From Oscheius dolichura (Eukaryota; Nematoda; Chromadorea; Rhabditida; Rhabditidae), in contig OW051497.1 of NCBI GenBank assembly GCA_932521035.1, positions 8,866,001-8,930,000 on the forward strand: a stretch of DNA of 64,000 nucleotides, in the 5' to 3' direction. This document shows, piece after piece, positions 12,158-24,192 of the stretch. A program made the translations under genes and the position numbers. How positions within the stretch are numbered: the first letter of the stretch is position 1; every line of letters starts with the position of its first letter. The notes under the pieces were generated by a model. The model was not told where the DNA came from. It searched no databases and saw only the letters and a program-made list of their open reading frames with translations.

Positions 12158-12707
12158 ATGAAAAGGAATTATTTTTGGAAAAGTATTAGTAAAGTTGCAA
12201 TAATACCGAAAAAGTTGCTTTATCGATTTTGCTTGAGACAAAATATTTGTACACAATTAAAAACCGCATTTATTCCTGTACAACAGTTAAAAAGTGTCTA
12301 CGTATCCCGTCGATTGCCCAATTGCTCAAAATTAATACAGAAAGTAGGCTCACGTCTACGAAAATCCTCTATTACTTTTTTCTGATACTATTATTTAAGG
12401 GGCCAAGCATACCGACATATTCCAATACATCATCCTTTCAGATTCTATATACACAGCCTCCCAATCTTGAGGACTGTGCTTTTACGGCTCACCTTGATGA
12501 TGCGGCATTGGCTGAGAGGTGAACGAGGGGCGTAGTAGCATTCATAGACTATACACTGTGGATTTGCCCAATGTTTTATGCTGCCATGCCGACATACACG
12601 GGAAGTCAATAAGTATAAATTATGAGAGTGGATACGAACGCCAAAGCTCCCTCAGAGGATCCGTATGCGATCCGGACTCTGCAAACGAAGACGATTTGGA
12701 CGATTGA
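12158..12707 (+). CDS. Unknown basic-to-acidic protein
   Basis: Three plus-strand blocks join in frame. The first is basic, starting MKRNYFWKSISKVAIIPKKL and ending NCSKLIQK. An intron with donor GTAGGC leads to GPSIPTYSNTSSFQILYTQ, PPNLEDCAFTAHLDDAALAER. A very short gap with GT and AG ends (12519-12547, 29 nt) leads to LYTVDLPNVLCCHADIHGK and an acidic end DSANEDDLDD-stop. An AATAAA lies about 50 nt downstream. The N-terminus, rich in Lys/Arg and poor in acid, could be a mitochondrial leader, but that is a guess. No family is recognised. If the 29-nt intron is wrong, the protein stops after ALAER. Confidence 0.6.
12519..12547 (+). other. Candidate 29-nt intron
   Basis: Starts GTGAACG and ends CATAG. 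Removing it restores the frame across a TGA. It is shorter than every other intron read in this window. Confidence 0.4.
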
Positions 12708-13299
12708 GAATGATATTCGCTATTATGCCATTGTTATTCACACATAACTGAGAATTGAAATAAAAGTTATTGCCTATTTTACATGTAAAGCATAAACAGA
12801 GGTATATCTGCCCTCTTGCTACATTTCTGCAAGGTTGATCCCAAATGGCTTTCTAAAAAGGAACTTTATTAGAGCGCTGCTTACATGCTTCCTTTCTCGT
12901 TTTATGGCATTTATAAAACCGAATCGACTTGAAAATAGCTATATAGATTCAGTAAATTTCTCTCATTATATTGTCTTGTTTAATGCGTAAAGCGCTTTTC
13001 CCTTCTCAGTATGAACTGCTAATAACACCAAAACAGCTGATGCGACCCGGTTCCAAACTAATGGTTAGTTTCACGGGGCTCTCCTTTTCAAAAGCTGAAA
13101 TTCATACGCGTCCAATGCGAAAATAGCTACGCAAAATTTCGATCGCGATGTCTTGAAATTCAAACGCCTCGTACCTTTTTTCCATCTTTGCTTACTTCTT
13201 TATAGAAAACAGAGTTATCTATCGTACCCCTGATTTTAACTATAATTTTTACAATGAAATGTAAATTAACCTTTTTCAGTTAGTTTTCACTCGAGCGAA
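12708..13299. other. Intergenic, no gene seen
   Basis: Contains the AATAAA of the preceding gene near 12757 and, on the right, the promoter of the F-box-like gene. No ORF or repeat of note. Confidence 0.5.
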
Positions 13300-14301
13300 A
13301 TGACCGGGTTCCGTCTGGCTGAAATACCTCACGACTTGTTGAAAAGAGTCACAGCAAAGGTATTATTTTAAATTTATTTAATTTTATACGCGCGGTTGTT
13401 GCAGGTGAATCGTCGTAGTTTCATCCGCCTTCGCCGGACGTGTAAAGGCATGAATGAATTCATTATTGCCAAAAGCAGTTGCTCCGAACAAGAATGGGGA
13501 GTCTTCCGCCTAGTCGCTGATCCAAACGATCCTTCAAAGGAACCTCAGCTGTCTCTGGACCGAAAAATGATGAATGCTGACACGTTCCGTGCAAGTCTCC
13601 TGGACGCCCTGGTGATTAACGGTATGTTGATTGACTATTTTACCGTGATTCGTTACTTTCAGCCAATTGTTATGAGGAGATTATCAAATACCTCAAGGAT
13701 TATCGTTTCCGGTGTAAGATATTGCACACCGTGGGAGAATTCACTAAAGCACAGCTCGGCAATGTTCTAGGCCTTCTAAAACCATCATGGGTCATGTTCA
13801 ACAACGAAGGCACGGACAAAATAGAAGTTGTTTTCCCAGCAACACATCTGGTACGTTGCTTCCTAGCTTATATTCCTGTGAGCATATTCAGAAAGCTATA
13901 CATGTTGACCTTAGCTCTAAAGATGTAGCCGATGTGACCCCAAGATTGTTTCATAAATTAGAAGATGTAGAGATGGACGCAAAGTATTCCTCCACTTTCA
14001 ACCCTAGTGACGCGCTTCGATCTGTATTAATGGTAGGAGCAGTAAACCTTTCCAACCTCAGATTTCTTTCTAGAGCCTGTTATCTGCTCCACCGAGCCTC
14101 AAGATCTTCCGTGGTACTGTAGATTTCGGTGATCAATTCATGCCACGCGACGATGTGAAGTGCATGCTCGGTGAACTTGGCTTGGCTGCAACTGATGGTA
14201 AACCCCGCTGTCTGGAGATTCCAACGCCCAGCGGAATTACTTGGAGCATCTACGTTGGTCACATTGTTCGTGTATTCTACCTAAACGAAAACAGTCCCTG
14301 A
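13300..14301 (+). CDS. F-box-like protein, nematode-type
   Basis: Five exons (13300-13359, 13405-13621, 13663-13850, 13892-14032, 14074-14301) join in frame to 277 residues. The N-terminus, FRLAEIPHDLLKRVTAK then RRSFIRLRRTCKGMNEFI, has the length and spacing of an F-box, the Skp1-binding motif of SCF ubiquitin ligases. The rest has no domain I recognise; one part reads NEGTDKIEVVFPATHL and the end VGHIVRVFYLNENSP. Nematodes have large, fast-evolving F-box families with unrecognisable C-termini, so the assignment rests on the first 45 residues. It could also be an unrelated helical protein. All introns are 41-45 nt with clean GT-AG ends and there is no in-frame stop. Confidence 0.7.
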
Positions 14302-14534
14302 TACCCATCTCTCCGGTGATTCAAATACTATGTTAGCACCGTGATACCTAGCGACTTTATGTGAGCTTTCAGCGTGTTACTATCTTTGATCTCTGAAACT
14401 TGATTTTTTGTTTGGTCTCCGACACTCTAATAAATACTGTTTGTAAATTTTTTTGTAGCAATTGGTAGACAGTTTTGATTGAATAAGGAGAAGGTCTGCA
14501 ACAGAAATTTTTTTTCGACGTTTTCGAACTCCAT

Positions 14535-14690
14535 ATGTTTTCAGTTCGCTTTTTGAAATCCTTCATGTACCAGGCCAACAAGCGAGTTAGACGTAGCATC
14601 CCTGATATCGACGCCTTTTCTGTGTTCGAGGAGGAAAACACTTTTATAAAAGGCAAGTACTTCTTTTCAGTAGACTGTTCAGAAGGGTAA
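14535..14690 (+). CDS. Possible 51-residue small protein
   Basis: ATG at 14535 opens MFSVRFLKSFMYQANKRVRR, then SIPDIDAFSVFEEENTFIKG, and ends VDCSEG. Its first 20 residues are basic and amphipathic with no acidic residue, as in a mitochondrial presequence; the second half is acidic. This polarity is more protein-like than most small ORFs nearby. A TTTTCAG overlaps the start, so this may instead be a middle exon of a longer gene. No family recognised. Confidence 0.3.
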   Translation: MFSVRFLKSFMYQANKRVRRSIPDIDAFSVFEEENTFIKGKYFFSVDCSEG

Positions 14691-15400
14691 AATGTTTATT
14701 ATTCCATTAACAGACAATTTAACCTGAAAGATCACCGGTATCGTTAAAGAGACAGTAGAAAATCTTCTTAGTAATGCGTAGTAATCTAAAAAAGAACTAT
14801 TTACTAGATCCCCCCAGTTGTTTACCTGTTATCCTTACAAGTTAACACAAGTTGCGACAGCCCTAAGGATCGCTGAATTAATTCGTTCAAACAGATTTGT
14901 TTCAGTCCATGAAATTGCAACAGAAAGAAGGAAATTATCCTGAAAAATAGACGTAAATGTAAGTAATAACCATACCTTAGGGATCTCGCAACGGGCCATT
15001 CCAAAATGAATGATACTATCCTATATACAAGAAGCTAGCCTAGAAATCACAGTTAGAAATCACTTTTTTGTAGAATAATCCAGGTTCTCTAGTAGTTTTT
15101 AAGATAAAGCACCTGAATATGTTGGATAACAGCTAACGCCAGAGCTAGATACCTGTATTTTCAGTATGACACTTGAGAAGATCGACACGACATTATGGGT
15201 TGTTCTAAATACAATTTTGACGAAATTCATAACCGTTCAAGTCGATGTGGGCATGAGCACCATGTTGTTGTTTATCATGGTGTTAGTGTTAGCACAGGAT
15301 CACCTTAAAAATAATCAAATTTAACTACGCGAACTTTAACCTACGCCAAATTATCTGGGTACAACCTTTTTCACCGAGTTGAAAGCTGTAGTTGGACTCC
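14691..15400. other. Intergenic, no gene seen
   Basis: AT-rich, only short ORFs on both strands. Nothing supported. Confidence 0.4.
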
Positions 15401-17290
15401 TCTAGCCTAGAAACAGTTTTGGTAAGGCCTCAGCTTTGTTTGAAGGAGATCCTTGTCGAACTTCGGCCCCATGTATCTATCAGCTTTAAAAATGGTAGTT
15501 CTGAACATGTAGAGTAAAATAATAATAATTTTCCTACCTTCATAGTACCCAGTTCTACAGAATATGCGTCGGTTCAATCATTATCAAGCGGCTGGCTCTC
15601 TAAAGACATTTTTTGAGGAATGATTGACCGTGTTGAGTGTTGATGTCCTTGTTGTTGACATTCCCAGCCCGAAAATTTCTAAAATGGCTTTCTAATCAAT
15701 GAAAAAGTTTATTTACCTCCCACCCAAAGAAAATTGTCCCCCATTGTTCATTCCATCGAAGTTTTCAAGAGTTTTAGCCTGGAAACCATTTGCGTAAGAC
15801 CTGGGCAGCTCTTTGGAAGGCATCCTTGTGGATTCCATAAGCACAAGAGATAGGAAACAGTTATTGGCTTCTAAACTTATTATAAAATTATTAGAAGCAC
15901 TACTATACCTTGAAATTAGGTTTGACGTCTTTGTTTGCTTCAGTAAGCTGCGGAAGTCACAGTCGCCCTGAACACGGTGGTGTGTAAGTGTAGTACCGGT
16001 TAATTGCAGGTGTCCCGATCGAGGAACGTTGACTGGCCCACACAAAAAATGCCTAGAAAGGTAAAGTTTGGTAAAATCCATTCAATTAGAAACCCAACCT
16101 GCTTTTCAGTGTTTCCAGCGTTTCTTCTGTATTCTCTAGCGTCTGTTCTTCGTGAAAATGGCGCCTGGAAACAATTTCGGTAGGAGCTCAGCTTTCTTTG
16201 AAGAGGTTCCTTATAGACCGTCATTTCAGTGGATCAAGCGACGTTAGGAGAAGCACAAGTGTTCTAAACGACCTAATTAGATTGATTTACAAATGAAATG
16301 CACCTGTGCAGCATCCAGCTGCAGTGAATGGACCAGCCATCAGATGTTGAGGAGTGCTAAACACAAGTTGGCGGAAACGAGTGACCGGTTGGATGTTGCA
16401 GTCTTCGACGATCTCCTCGTTGTTCATCACCAGATTCAAAACGTTACTGAAAGATTCTGTGATCTAAAAGAAAGTCTATGGCTCACCTCCAGTCAAGTTC
16501 TAACCGCTTTGTAGCTTTCTTTGTATTCCATCAACTATTCATCAGAAGATCACCTCTCTGAACCGAGGATTGCACAAGTGTAGTACCGTTGATCTGTAGA
16601 TATCCTTGGCTGTTGAAGGGGGTAGTCGATTTTGTACTAGCGATCTAATATTTCGATAAAACGAATTTCTTAGGAGTTATACCTGTTCAGCAGTAGTTCT
16701 TGCCTGTTCTTTTTGATTTTTGAAAGCTCCTTGTCCATGAGGTGATGCCTAGAAACCGTTTTGGTAAGTGCTCAGCTTGTTTGAAAGGCGTCCTTGTAGT
16801 CCATCGTTCGAATTATTGGAAACGACCAGAATGAAGCACATCTAAAGAGGATCAATAAAATATTATAGGGTTCCGTTACCTCGTCGATCGTTTTTGAAGA
16901 AAGCGCCATCAGATACAATTCTCTCCTTATGACGCCTAAAACTTGTATTACTGAAAGCTAAGTAAGACTTCCATACCGGAAGAAATCGAATCCCGTTTGT
17001 GTTTTTGATAGACAATGGAAGAGCTCATCTCTCTGAACATCGCATCGTATAAGTGTAGTACCATTCAGTTGTTGGCATCGTTAGAGGACGGGAGCTATCC
17101 AATCGATGTCAGCTTTTGATCTAAAAGCAGGATGTTTAAAAGCCTTACAACAGAAATTTACCTCCGCATCATTGTCGCTGAGCCCTCTTCTTCCTTCGTG
17201 ATCACTTCTTTCTTCTTACAGCTATGCCTAGAAACCAATATGGTAAGTTCTCAGCTTTCTTTGAAGGACGTTCTCGTAGACGGAAGACGG
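15400..17290 (-). repeat. Decayed tandem array of exon-intron modules
   Basis: Five related modules lie head to tail on the minus strand. Each carries a conserved intron-like stretch of about 54 nt with the core TCAAAGAAAGCTGAG, ending TTTCYAG before GC (near 15410, 15777, 16163, 16748 and 17225 on the plus strand). Three modules also keep an exon containing GGTACTACACTT (near 15990, 16577 and 17050). It reads LQLTGTTLTHHRVQ, LQINGTTLVQSSVQ and QQLNGTTLIRCDVQ. The splice sites between modules are well preserved, but several exons have in-frame stops (for example before RCQQLNGTTL). This is best read as a gene with duplicated exon sets that has lost coding capacity, or as a non-coding transcript. 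No family recognised. Confidence 0.65.
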
Positions 17291-17368
17291 TAGTTGAGGT
17301 TACGTCCAGAAATCCTAAACGTATTGATTTTCTTTGAAAAAAAAGACGCTAACCTTCATCGTAAACTT

Positions 17369-17865
17369 CTACAACTGTTCTTCTTTGATTGTAGCCGACT
17401 GGTCGTCCTGGAATTCACATCCATATAGTACCGCATGTAGTGGTCCGGTGGTTCCATCGTCCAAAGTGAAGTCATCCAAGCGCCCGATCCTCCACGTCGT
17501 CTTGCGTCGAATCCTCCAGTCCACTAAAATTATGTTACTATCTCGCAAGTAAAACACCAACTCTTCCGGCAGTAGTCGAACGTGTTTCTTCTTCAGCAGC
17601 TCCTCCACCCAGCACTCCTCGCTCTAAAATAAGGTGTGGGATTGGAAGAAATCAATAGCCGACCCTTGTCCCAGAAATCGAGGATTTCGTTCCATCCTCC
17701 AACGGTCCATGGGGTGTCTATTCCAATGAAAAGAAAACAGATTCCAAGAGATCCAATCCAGTTAATCAAATGAAGTAGTTGTCCAAAAAATCCTCCGAAT
17801 CCTCCAGTCCTCCAATCGCTCGCTCCTCGGTGACCTCCTGCAGTGTAGCATCGACTGTTTAACAA
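17369..17865 (-). CDS. Orphan minus-strand exons upstream of the module array
   Basis: Two open blocks join at an acceptor ending TATTTTAG. The upstream one reads LLHLINWIGSLGICFLFIG then NEILDFWDKG. The downstream one reads ECWVEELLKKKHVRLLPEEL, IILVDWRIRRKTTWRIGRLD, GPLHAVLYGCEFQDDQ and ends KEEQL-stop, about 80 residues. A GTTGTA donor just before the stop could lead into the module array at 17290, making these the 5' exons of the same decayed gene. No family recognised. The second block has good protein character; the rest is uncertain. Confidence 0.35.
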
Positions 17866-18420
17866 TCATGCACCTGATCAAGTCAAGGCGTATCCCAAGG
17901 GTTCTTCGTTTTCCAGCTAATAGGTATATTGTCATAAATTTCCATCCAAGATAATCATTGTCAGATGTTTTGTAGCAGTGAAAGTCGCGTGTTGCATTTG
18001 GTATTTCAAAACAATGGTTCATTTGGGCTTAGCACAGCTTCTCCCATGGCCGATCCATCGGCCTCCCACGGTTCACCGTCCTCCTATAGTGCAGAATCGC
18101 TCTTAAACAGTCGCGCACCTGGCGAAATTCAGGTTTTCTACAGTATCTCGGTTAGACTGTCCTCCTAGACGACGATTGCAAAAATTCTATATATTCCCAT
18201 CTAATGAAAAGCGCATCCAAGACGATTGAATTGTCAGAGAGTCAGTATCAAAGAGAGGCTGTCGCGTCTGGCATTCCAAGACCAATTTTCCCATTTTGTA
18301 GTTGTCAAAAGTTTCTTCACGCCGTTCCATCGGCGTCCAACGGGTAGCCGTCCCCCTGCAGTGCAGAATCGCCGCTTAAACAATCGCACACCTGCTCAAA
18401 GGCAGCCCCGTTCCTCCTGA
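17820..18420 (-). repeat. Three diverged copies of a repeat of about 250-270 bp
   Basis: A block like CTGCAGTGCAGAATCGCC, followed by TTAAACAATCGCACACCTG, recurs near 17838, 18083 and 18356. Parts of the flanks match too (CGTGTTGCATTTGGTATTCC-like, and CCATCGGC then CCAACGG). Reading frames are broken in all copies. It lies directly upstream of the module array and may be its diverged continuation. Confidence 0.5.
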
Positions 18421-21400
18421 TTCCCTTCCCCATGATATCTCCATCTGCAAAAAGCAATGTGCTGGATTCTGCTTTCCTAGTCCCATGCGGTTATTGTAAT
18501 CCTAAAAACGGAAACTGCTCGACAACTGAAAATGTACCTCGGTAACTGTAGACAAAGATCCTCCTATTGTTACAACTCTTCCTGGAAAAACACCGGTGTA
18601 GACCCCATTTTTACATTTTGCTCTCCTTTACTCTTTCTTATAGTCTTACATAAGCGATAATTTTGATTTCCCGAATATCTGAAGCTCTGATCAGGTTGGA
18701 AACTTTTAAATTCTTACCTGATAAAACTCAAACAACGTGGTTTTTGTTCCTATAAACCCTCAAGGCGCGGCATGTTCCCAGATAAGCCAATAAAACCATT
18801 TTCCCGATTCAATTTTTCCCAAAAAGCGTTCCGTTTCGTTCCCAATCACGCGTCAAAGATATCGTCCAAGCATCCGTTCTATATTGTCATTCACAACGCC
18901 ATTTTCTTCCATTTTTCATTAAGCATTCCTCCTCCAAGACAAACATCGTTCCAATAAACCAATACAAGGGGAGTGGGATAACATCAATCGGCATTGAGAG
19001 GGGTGTTCACATAGTTTCACATTACAGGGGTCCTCCAAGAGTCTTCTTCAAACTTACGTTACTGAAACCCCACTGTTTCCCTCAACCGACTACCGTACCT
19101 TTGTTTCCTTTGTTACACGTATTAAATCCGTTGCTTTATCGTTTCTTCCAGTATTTTTGTCGTTGTGACCATTGTCCCCGTCCCGATTTCGTTGTCGTTG
19201 TCCCAGAAGATATTTACACGTAGAGAGAAGATGTCCCAAGATGTTGTAGATGTTGCCAATAGAGGGGATATCATTCATGAGGTTCCATCATTTTGTACAG
19301 AGTCAGCCAAAGCCCAGCAAAGATGCGTTAATAAAGAACTAGTTTCTTGCGTTAACCAAAAGGATCTTCTGACGAAGCCATTTACGGTAGCGCTAAAGAA
19401 GCAATTGCTGACCGAACCTACATGAATGGGCACGGAGCTCCAGACAGAGACTTCCAGCGACAAGAGCACTCTGGTGTGGGGTATTTATACTGCCCGTCCT
19501 TGTTGATACCAGTTGGCGCAGACACGTCAACAGCGCATGACCATCACGAGTTCTTGGTGCAGCCGCCAAAGAGTATAAACAGCCCCATGATCAATGATGG
19601 CTCCAGCAGAAAACGGCACAAAAATAGCAACAGTCCGGACACGAGGGGGTATTATCTTCTATAGAAGGCCAACAGATAACAGAATTGAGAGCCGCTCGTG
19701 ATAACAATTTCTCGCTTTGGACAAGGCAAAATATTCATCTAAATCCTGTTGACAGAAACAAAACCTACGCATGTGATGTGAGGATAATTATTTGGCAGTC
19801 CCGCTTGCGAAATCTTCGTCTATCTGACCTTATGAGAGAAAACAGCCCCCTTCTTTGAAAATAGCTTGAGCATTGATCATATGTGTTCGGGAATGTTCCA
19901 CAAGAATTGAGGTTAGTTATGAAATATGGGCCAGGTTCCGATAGCCAAAAATAATAAGGGGGTCCACCAAGATTCTTCTCGATATATCCGCCAATAGAAC
20001 TCGCTTTTTTGAGGCTTAGGGTGTAACAATGCATAGGGAGGATCAAGAGACTAGGGACATTTTAGATTTTAGGAGGATAAAGATATTCTTCTTGGAAACA
20101 AGATACAATGTATTGGCTAAATGAAGAATTAGATGTCATACCTTTCTAAAATATCCGGGATAAAGGGGAGTTCAGTTTTGCCCGCGATTTTTGCAGCTAA
20201 TTTACCAAAGATAGCCCAGTTTCTAACAAAGACCATTATTATGCACCGTAGAAAGGGAAAGGGACTTCTAAAATTAAGCACTTCCACCAAAGAGATTTCG
20301 CTTCCAAAGAGTTGGTTGGTTTGCTAATGATTGGACAAGGAAAGTGGTGTTTCTCCAAGAGATCCATGCGGTCTGACCATCAGTGTAAGAGTGAATAAAC
20401 GGGCTGAACATCCATTTTCAAGATTCCAACATACAGAAAGTTTCCCAAGAACTGTGTAGAAGCCTTCTCATCCAGATCGTGTCAAACTCCAGGAAAGGCT
20501 CAGAGGGAATCCGCAATATGAAGTCTTCTAGAAGTCTTCCTGATCCCGTAATAGCGCGTACATCCAACTCCAGTTAACCAGCCAAACTTAGTTGTTCATC
20601 CACCAAGTCTGCCTTCCCGTCATCTACCAAGCTACCAGATCGTCAGCAATTCCATCTCAAGCGCGTTAGTTTCCCTAGTTTCCTAGATAAACGTCCTCCA
20701 CAGATACGGTCGAGGTCTTCTTTTAATCTTCCTTCGTAGGTTTGTCAAAAGAGCAATTCCAAATTTTCCCATAGCCGCAATAGAGAACCCAAATTATAAG
20801 CTTTCCATCATCCAAGCGCCATATCACATCTGAACAAACAGCTACCACGCCGACGCTTTTGGTTCTTCTAGAGCATACATCACAAGCTTCTATTCCCAAG
20901 TCAAGCAAAAGCAGCTCCTTGGCAGACAGGGATGATGTTCGCTATACTTGAGCTACGTTCTTCAAAAAGCGGTCCAGAAAGCAGACGAGTAAAGTCCTTC
21001 TATGGACGATCGCCGGTTAGTTACGAAAGATGGGTTGTTGGAAATCAAAGCGCAGGAACCAGAGTCCTTCCCAAAATGAATAAGAAGATGGATATTGTTG
21101 GGAAAGAAAGAAATACAGGGTCCCGTATCCGCTCGCTCTGAACGCTAAATGTGTATTATCAAACCTTTTTCATTCGATAGGAACTGTTCTTACACACATT
21201 ACATAAGACTACGCGTAACTGAGATAGAAAAAAGTATGCTGAAACACGCATTTTGGCCCAGACGCTCACCGTATATTGCCGCTCTGTGATATAGGAAACA
21301 ATAAGGTACAGGAGTATGACTTCTTCTTAAAGTTCGAGCAGTTTTAGTGTGAGTAGTACAAGTGCATGACCAAACAGTAGGGATTCTTCAAGAGGCGTTC

Positions 21401-22789
21401 CCAACAAAAGCATTCCAATCAGGATTATTAAAATAGACGACATGTCTTCTACAGTACCAAAACAGCTTGCTCGCGTATGGATAGACAAAATAGCGGGGGT
21501 GAGCAGTGCAGGAACCCTCAGTGTGTCAATCTCCCAATCTTCTTATTTCCCTTGGCAAACTTTAATATGACTACATGGTGTGACCAGCACGGCATTGGGA
21601 GCGAAAGCTAGAGTTACAGGAGGGGTTTTCACAACATAACGCGCTTCTTCTTCTTCTTGACTACCATCCCAGGGAATAATATTCCTCCGCATGAATCGCG
21701 TATTTCTCTTGTATGAGCTCATCACAACTGAAGGGAGAATAGCCACAAGCGAGCGAAAGGAGACGTGCAATATTACTGCTCTCATTCCCAGCAAGTATCC
21801 CAGCACCATTAGAATTGCCATTAGAATGCTCGCATTGTTCTTTAACTCGGTTTAGTGACATTCACTCCGCTGTTAATAAATAAACACGCATTTAGCCAAC
21901 TGAAATTCAAGCATTCGGACAAACCACTGCCTCCTGTCTATGTCATAATCTCGACTGGTTACTCTTCTCGCCAACATCAGTGCGCTTCTAAATTTTCACG
22001 GGGGGTTAGGGTTCATACCTCCATAAGAACAAGATATAACATTCCCTTTTAACTTTATTTAATAGTCATCCACAACTTGTCCACTTCCTCCGAGTATCGG
22101 ACGCTCTCAAAGCAATCACATTACAGTGGCTTACTTTTGTCCGTCGGTTGTAACAAAGAAGTAGCGCTCGTTGATGATTGCAATCGCTTTGAAAAGGTGA
22201 ATCGCCGCCTTCCTTGGCAAGAATGGGAAAATACTAAGAACGGCTTTTGGGAATTAGGACTTACGCCTCCAGCGGGGGCGGTAACAAATATCGGAATGTC
22301 TTATGGGAATCGTCAGCTCTGTGTTCATCAATAGTAGTGACTCTGTAACACTCTTTTGTATCCCTAGCGCTTAGCTGTTCAATTAAGGGAAGGCGTAGGC
22401 ACAGTTGGCCGGAAATCAAGTGAATTGAATGAAGTGTGACTTCCTCGTCGAACTGCTTCTTCTAAAAAGGAAAACGAGTCCCCGGAACCCCCAACAACCT
22501 TATGGAGTCCCGCCTTTGCGCAATAGACAGTGTCCACTGATCAGTGATCTCCACAACATCACATAGCCAGAAATTGTAGTGTTGATCTAGAAAGTTTAGA
22601 GCAGAATTTATTTAAAGGTAGAAAATATAAAACTATATACACATGTAGAGACCCGTGTTGAAGAGGATGTTGAAACATCACCGGTATAATAAGACCAGAT
22701 ATAAACTGCAAACTAGTAGTTTTGGAGCCATGACGGACCTGTAGCCTTCCATTTAGGGAGAAACATCACCTGAAAAGGGAAGATCTTAG
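18421..22789. other. Long gene-poor stretch
   Basis: No exon chain with family resemblance on either strand. The best open frames are 19165-19425 plus (SQDVVDVANRGDIIHEVPSF), 19422-19664 plus, 21661-21861 minus and 22077-22334 plus. None has supporting splice structure that I can join. Composition resembles the rest of the intergenic sequence. No transposase or reverse transcriptase motif was seen. Confidence 0.4.
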
Positions 22790-23452
22790 TCATATCCTTG
22801 AGATTGTCCGGTCCACCTCGACGGTTTTATGTGGACATGGCGGCGAAACGGCGGCGCAAACCAGCTGACTAGCTATTGATTGGCGCGGCGCATTGCCAGA
22901 CGCGTCGCGGTTGGATTTTCGAAAATAGGAAAGTGTAGCAAACAAAAGAGAAATTCTCTCGAAATATGCAAAAATTCTGTTTCGTAATGGATAACCCAAT
23001 TTTCGGTTGCTAAGAAATGAAAAGAACAAAGAAAAAGACCCACCTGAGTTCTGATTTGACGTCCTGACATCGTTGAAAAAGGCATTGAGTCCAAAAGGAT
23101 CCGTTTCATCAACCGTTCGAACACGCTTCTGAGGTGGCTCAGGAGTCTGAATCACCGGTACGACACGAGCTTGAGAAACCTCATCAGAGGGGGACTCATT
23201 TTTTCTCATGTTTTCGCACGACGAAACAGTCTCAGAGTTTTTCTCAAATTTGCGGGCACGCCTACGGGCTCTCCGTTCTCCCAAATGCTTACACAAAGAC
23301 TGAATGAAGGCGTTTTGAAGGAGTTCAAGGCGGTAGCTTCTATCCTTGACGGCATTGAGTTCGCGTCTCTTCTTGACAGCCATGCCCAGGAGTTGAGTGG
23401 GGGTCATTCCAAGGGTTTCTTCTAGTTGAGAGGCGGATTCGTCGTAGCACAT
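22790..23452 (-). CDS. Basic protein of unknown function, weakly SERTA-like
   Basis: The start chosen is MCYDESASQLEETLGM at 23452. An in-frame ATG at 23611 would add an Arg/Ser-rich leader that looks untranslated. The N-terminal half has GMTPTQLLGMAVKKRREL and RSYRLELLQNAFIQSLCKHL, then a basic ERRARRRARK, likely a nuclear localisation signal. A Ser/Pro segment ends ETDPFGLNAFFNDV. A GTGGGT donor after NQNS and an acceptor ending CAATAG remove about 190 nt and stay in frame, giving a tail SQLVCAAVSPPCPHKTVEV. Hydrophobic spacing around LLGMAV to LLQNAFIQSL resembles SERTA motifs of transcriptional co-regulators, but this is tentative. Confidence 0.55.
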   Translation of the reverse strand: MCYDESASQLEETLGMTPTQLLGMAVKKRRELNAVKDRSYRLELLQNAFIQSLCKHLGERRARRRARKFEKNSETVSSCENMRKNESPSDEVSQARVVPVIQTPEPPQKRVRTVDETDPFGLNAFFNDVRTSNQNSGGSFSLFFSFLSNRKLGYPLRNRIFAYFERISLLFATLSYFRKSNRDASGNAPRQSIASQLVCAAVSPPCPHKTVEVDRTISRI

Positions 23453-23611
23453 CTTCAAAGAGATAGGTATACGGAGTAGAGTAAAGGAGTGGAACAGCTG
23501 CCGAGAGGGGAAGGAGCTGAATGAGACGGGGAAGCGACGCGCGGCGGCTGCGTGCGGCCACCCCCGCGTCGATTTGTGAAAGAGAAGCGAGCGCGCACAA
23601 GCGAAAGACAC

Positions 23612-24192
23612 CTTGGGTTACATGCTCAGCAGAAATAATTAAACCCTACTCAACACTCTGATTGCCTAGAAACTTGTCGTCCACACTGCCATGTTATTGC
23701 CTTACATTAAAATAATCGCAGAGCGGAAAAACAGCCATTTCAAGACATTGGGTATACTGTAATAGCGTCACGGCCGCGCTACGTGTCTATGACGGCATTT
23801 TCGAAAGGGGGCCGGTTTCGTCAATGACTAGGCGTTTATGCCTGAACCTCCGCATTGACGCTGTTGTTCCTAAAGGACACAGTACAGAAAATGCGGGCAC
23901 ATCTGATGGCTGATAATCAATTGAAATAATACAGAAAAAGGAGACACTGCACTATTCGAAATAGTTCTTGTTCCCAAAGACTCCCACTCACTTTCGATAG
24001 CTTTCATTTACAGCTATCTCTTAGGAGCACCACGAGAGCACATGCAGATTTTCCATGTATAACGGTCGCGTGCTGATGATGGCACACTGACAACCCACGG
24101 TACAGCGATCACTGCTATGGAGCGACTGCAAGAAGGAACCTTGAAAACGGCCCACACTACTTGCTATAAACTTTCGAGTGTACGCTAATCCT
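23612..24192. other. Intergenic, no gene seen
   Basis: Upstream of the minus-strand basic protein. No ORF or repeat before the minisatellite. Confidence 0.4.
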
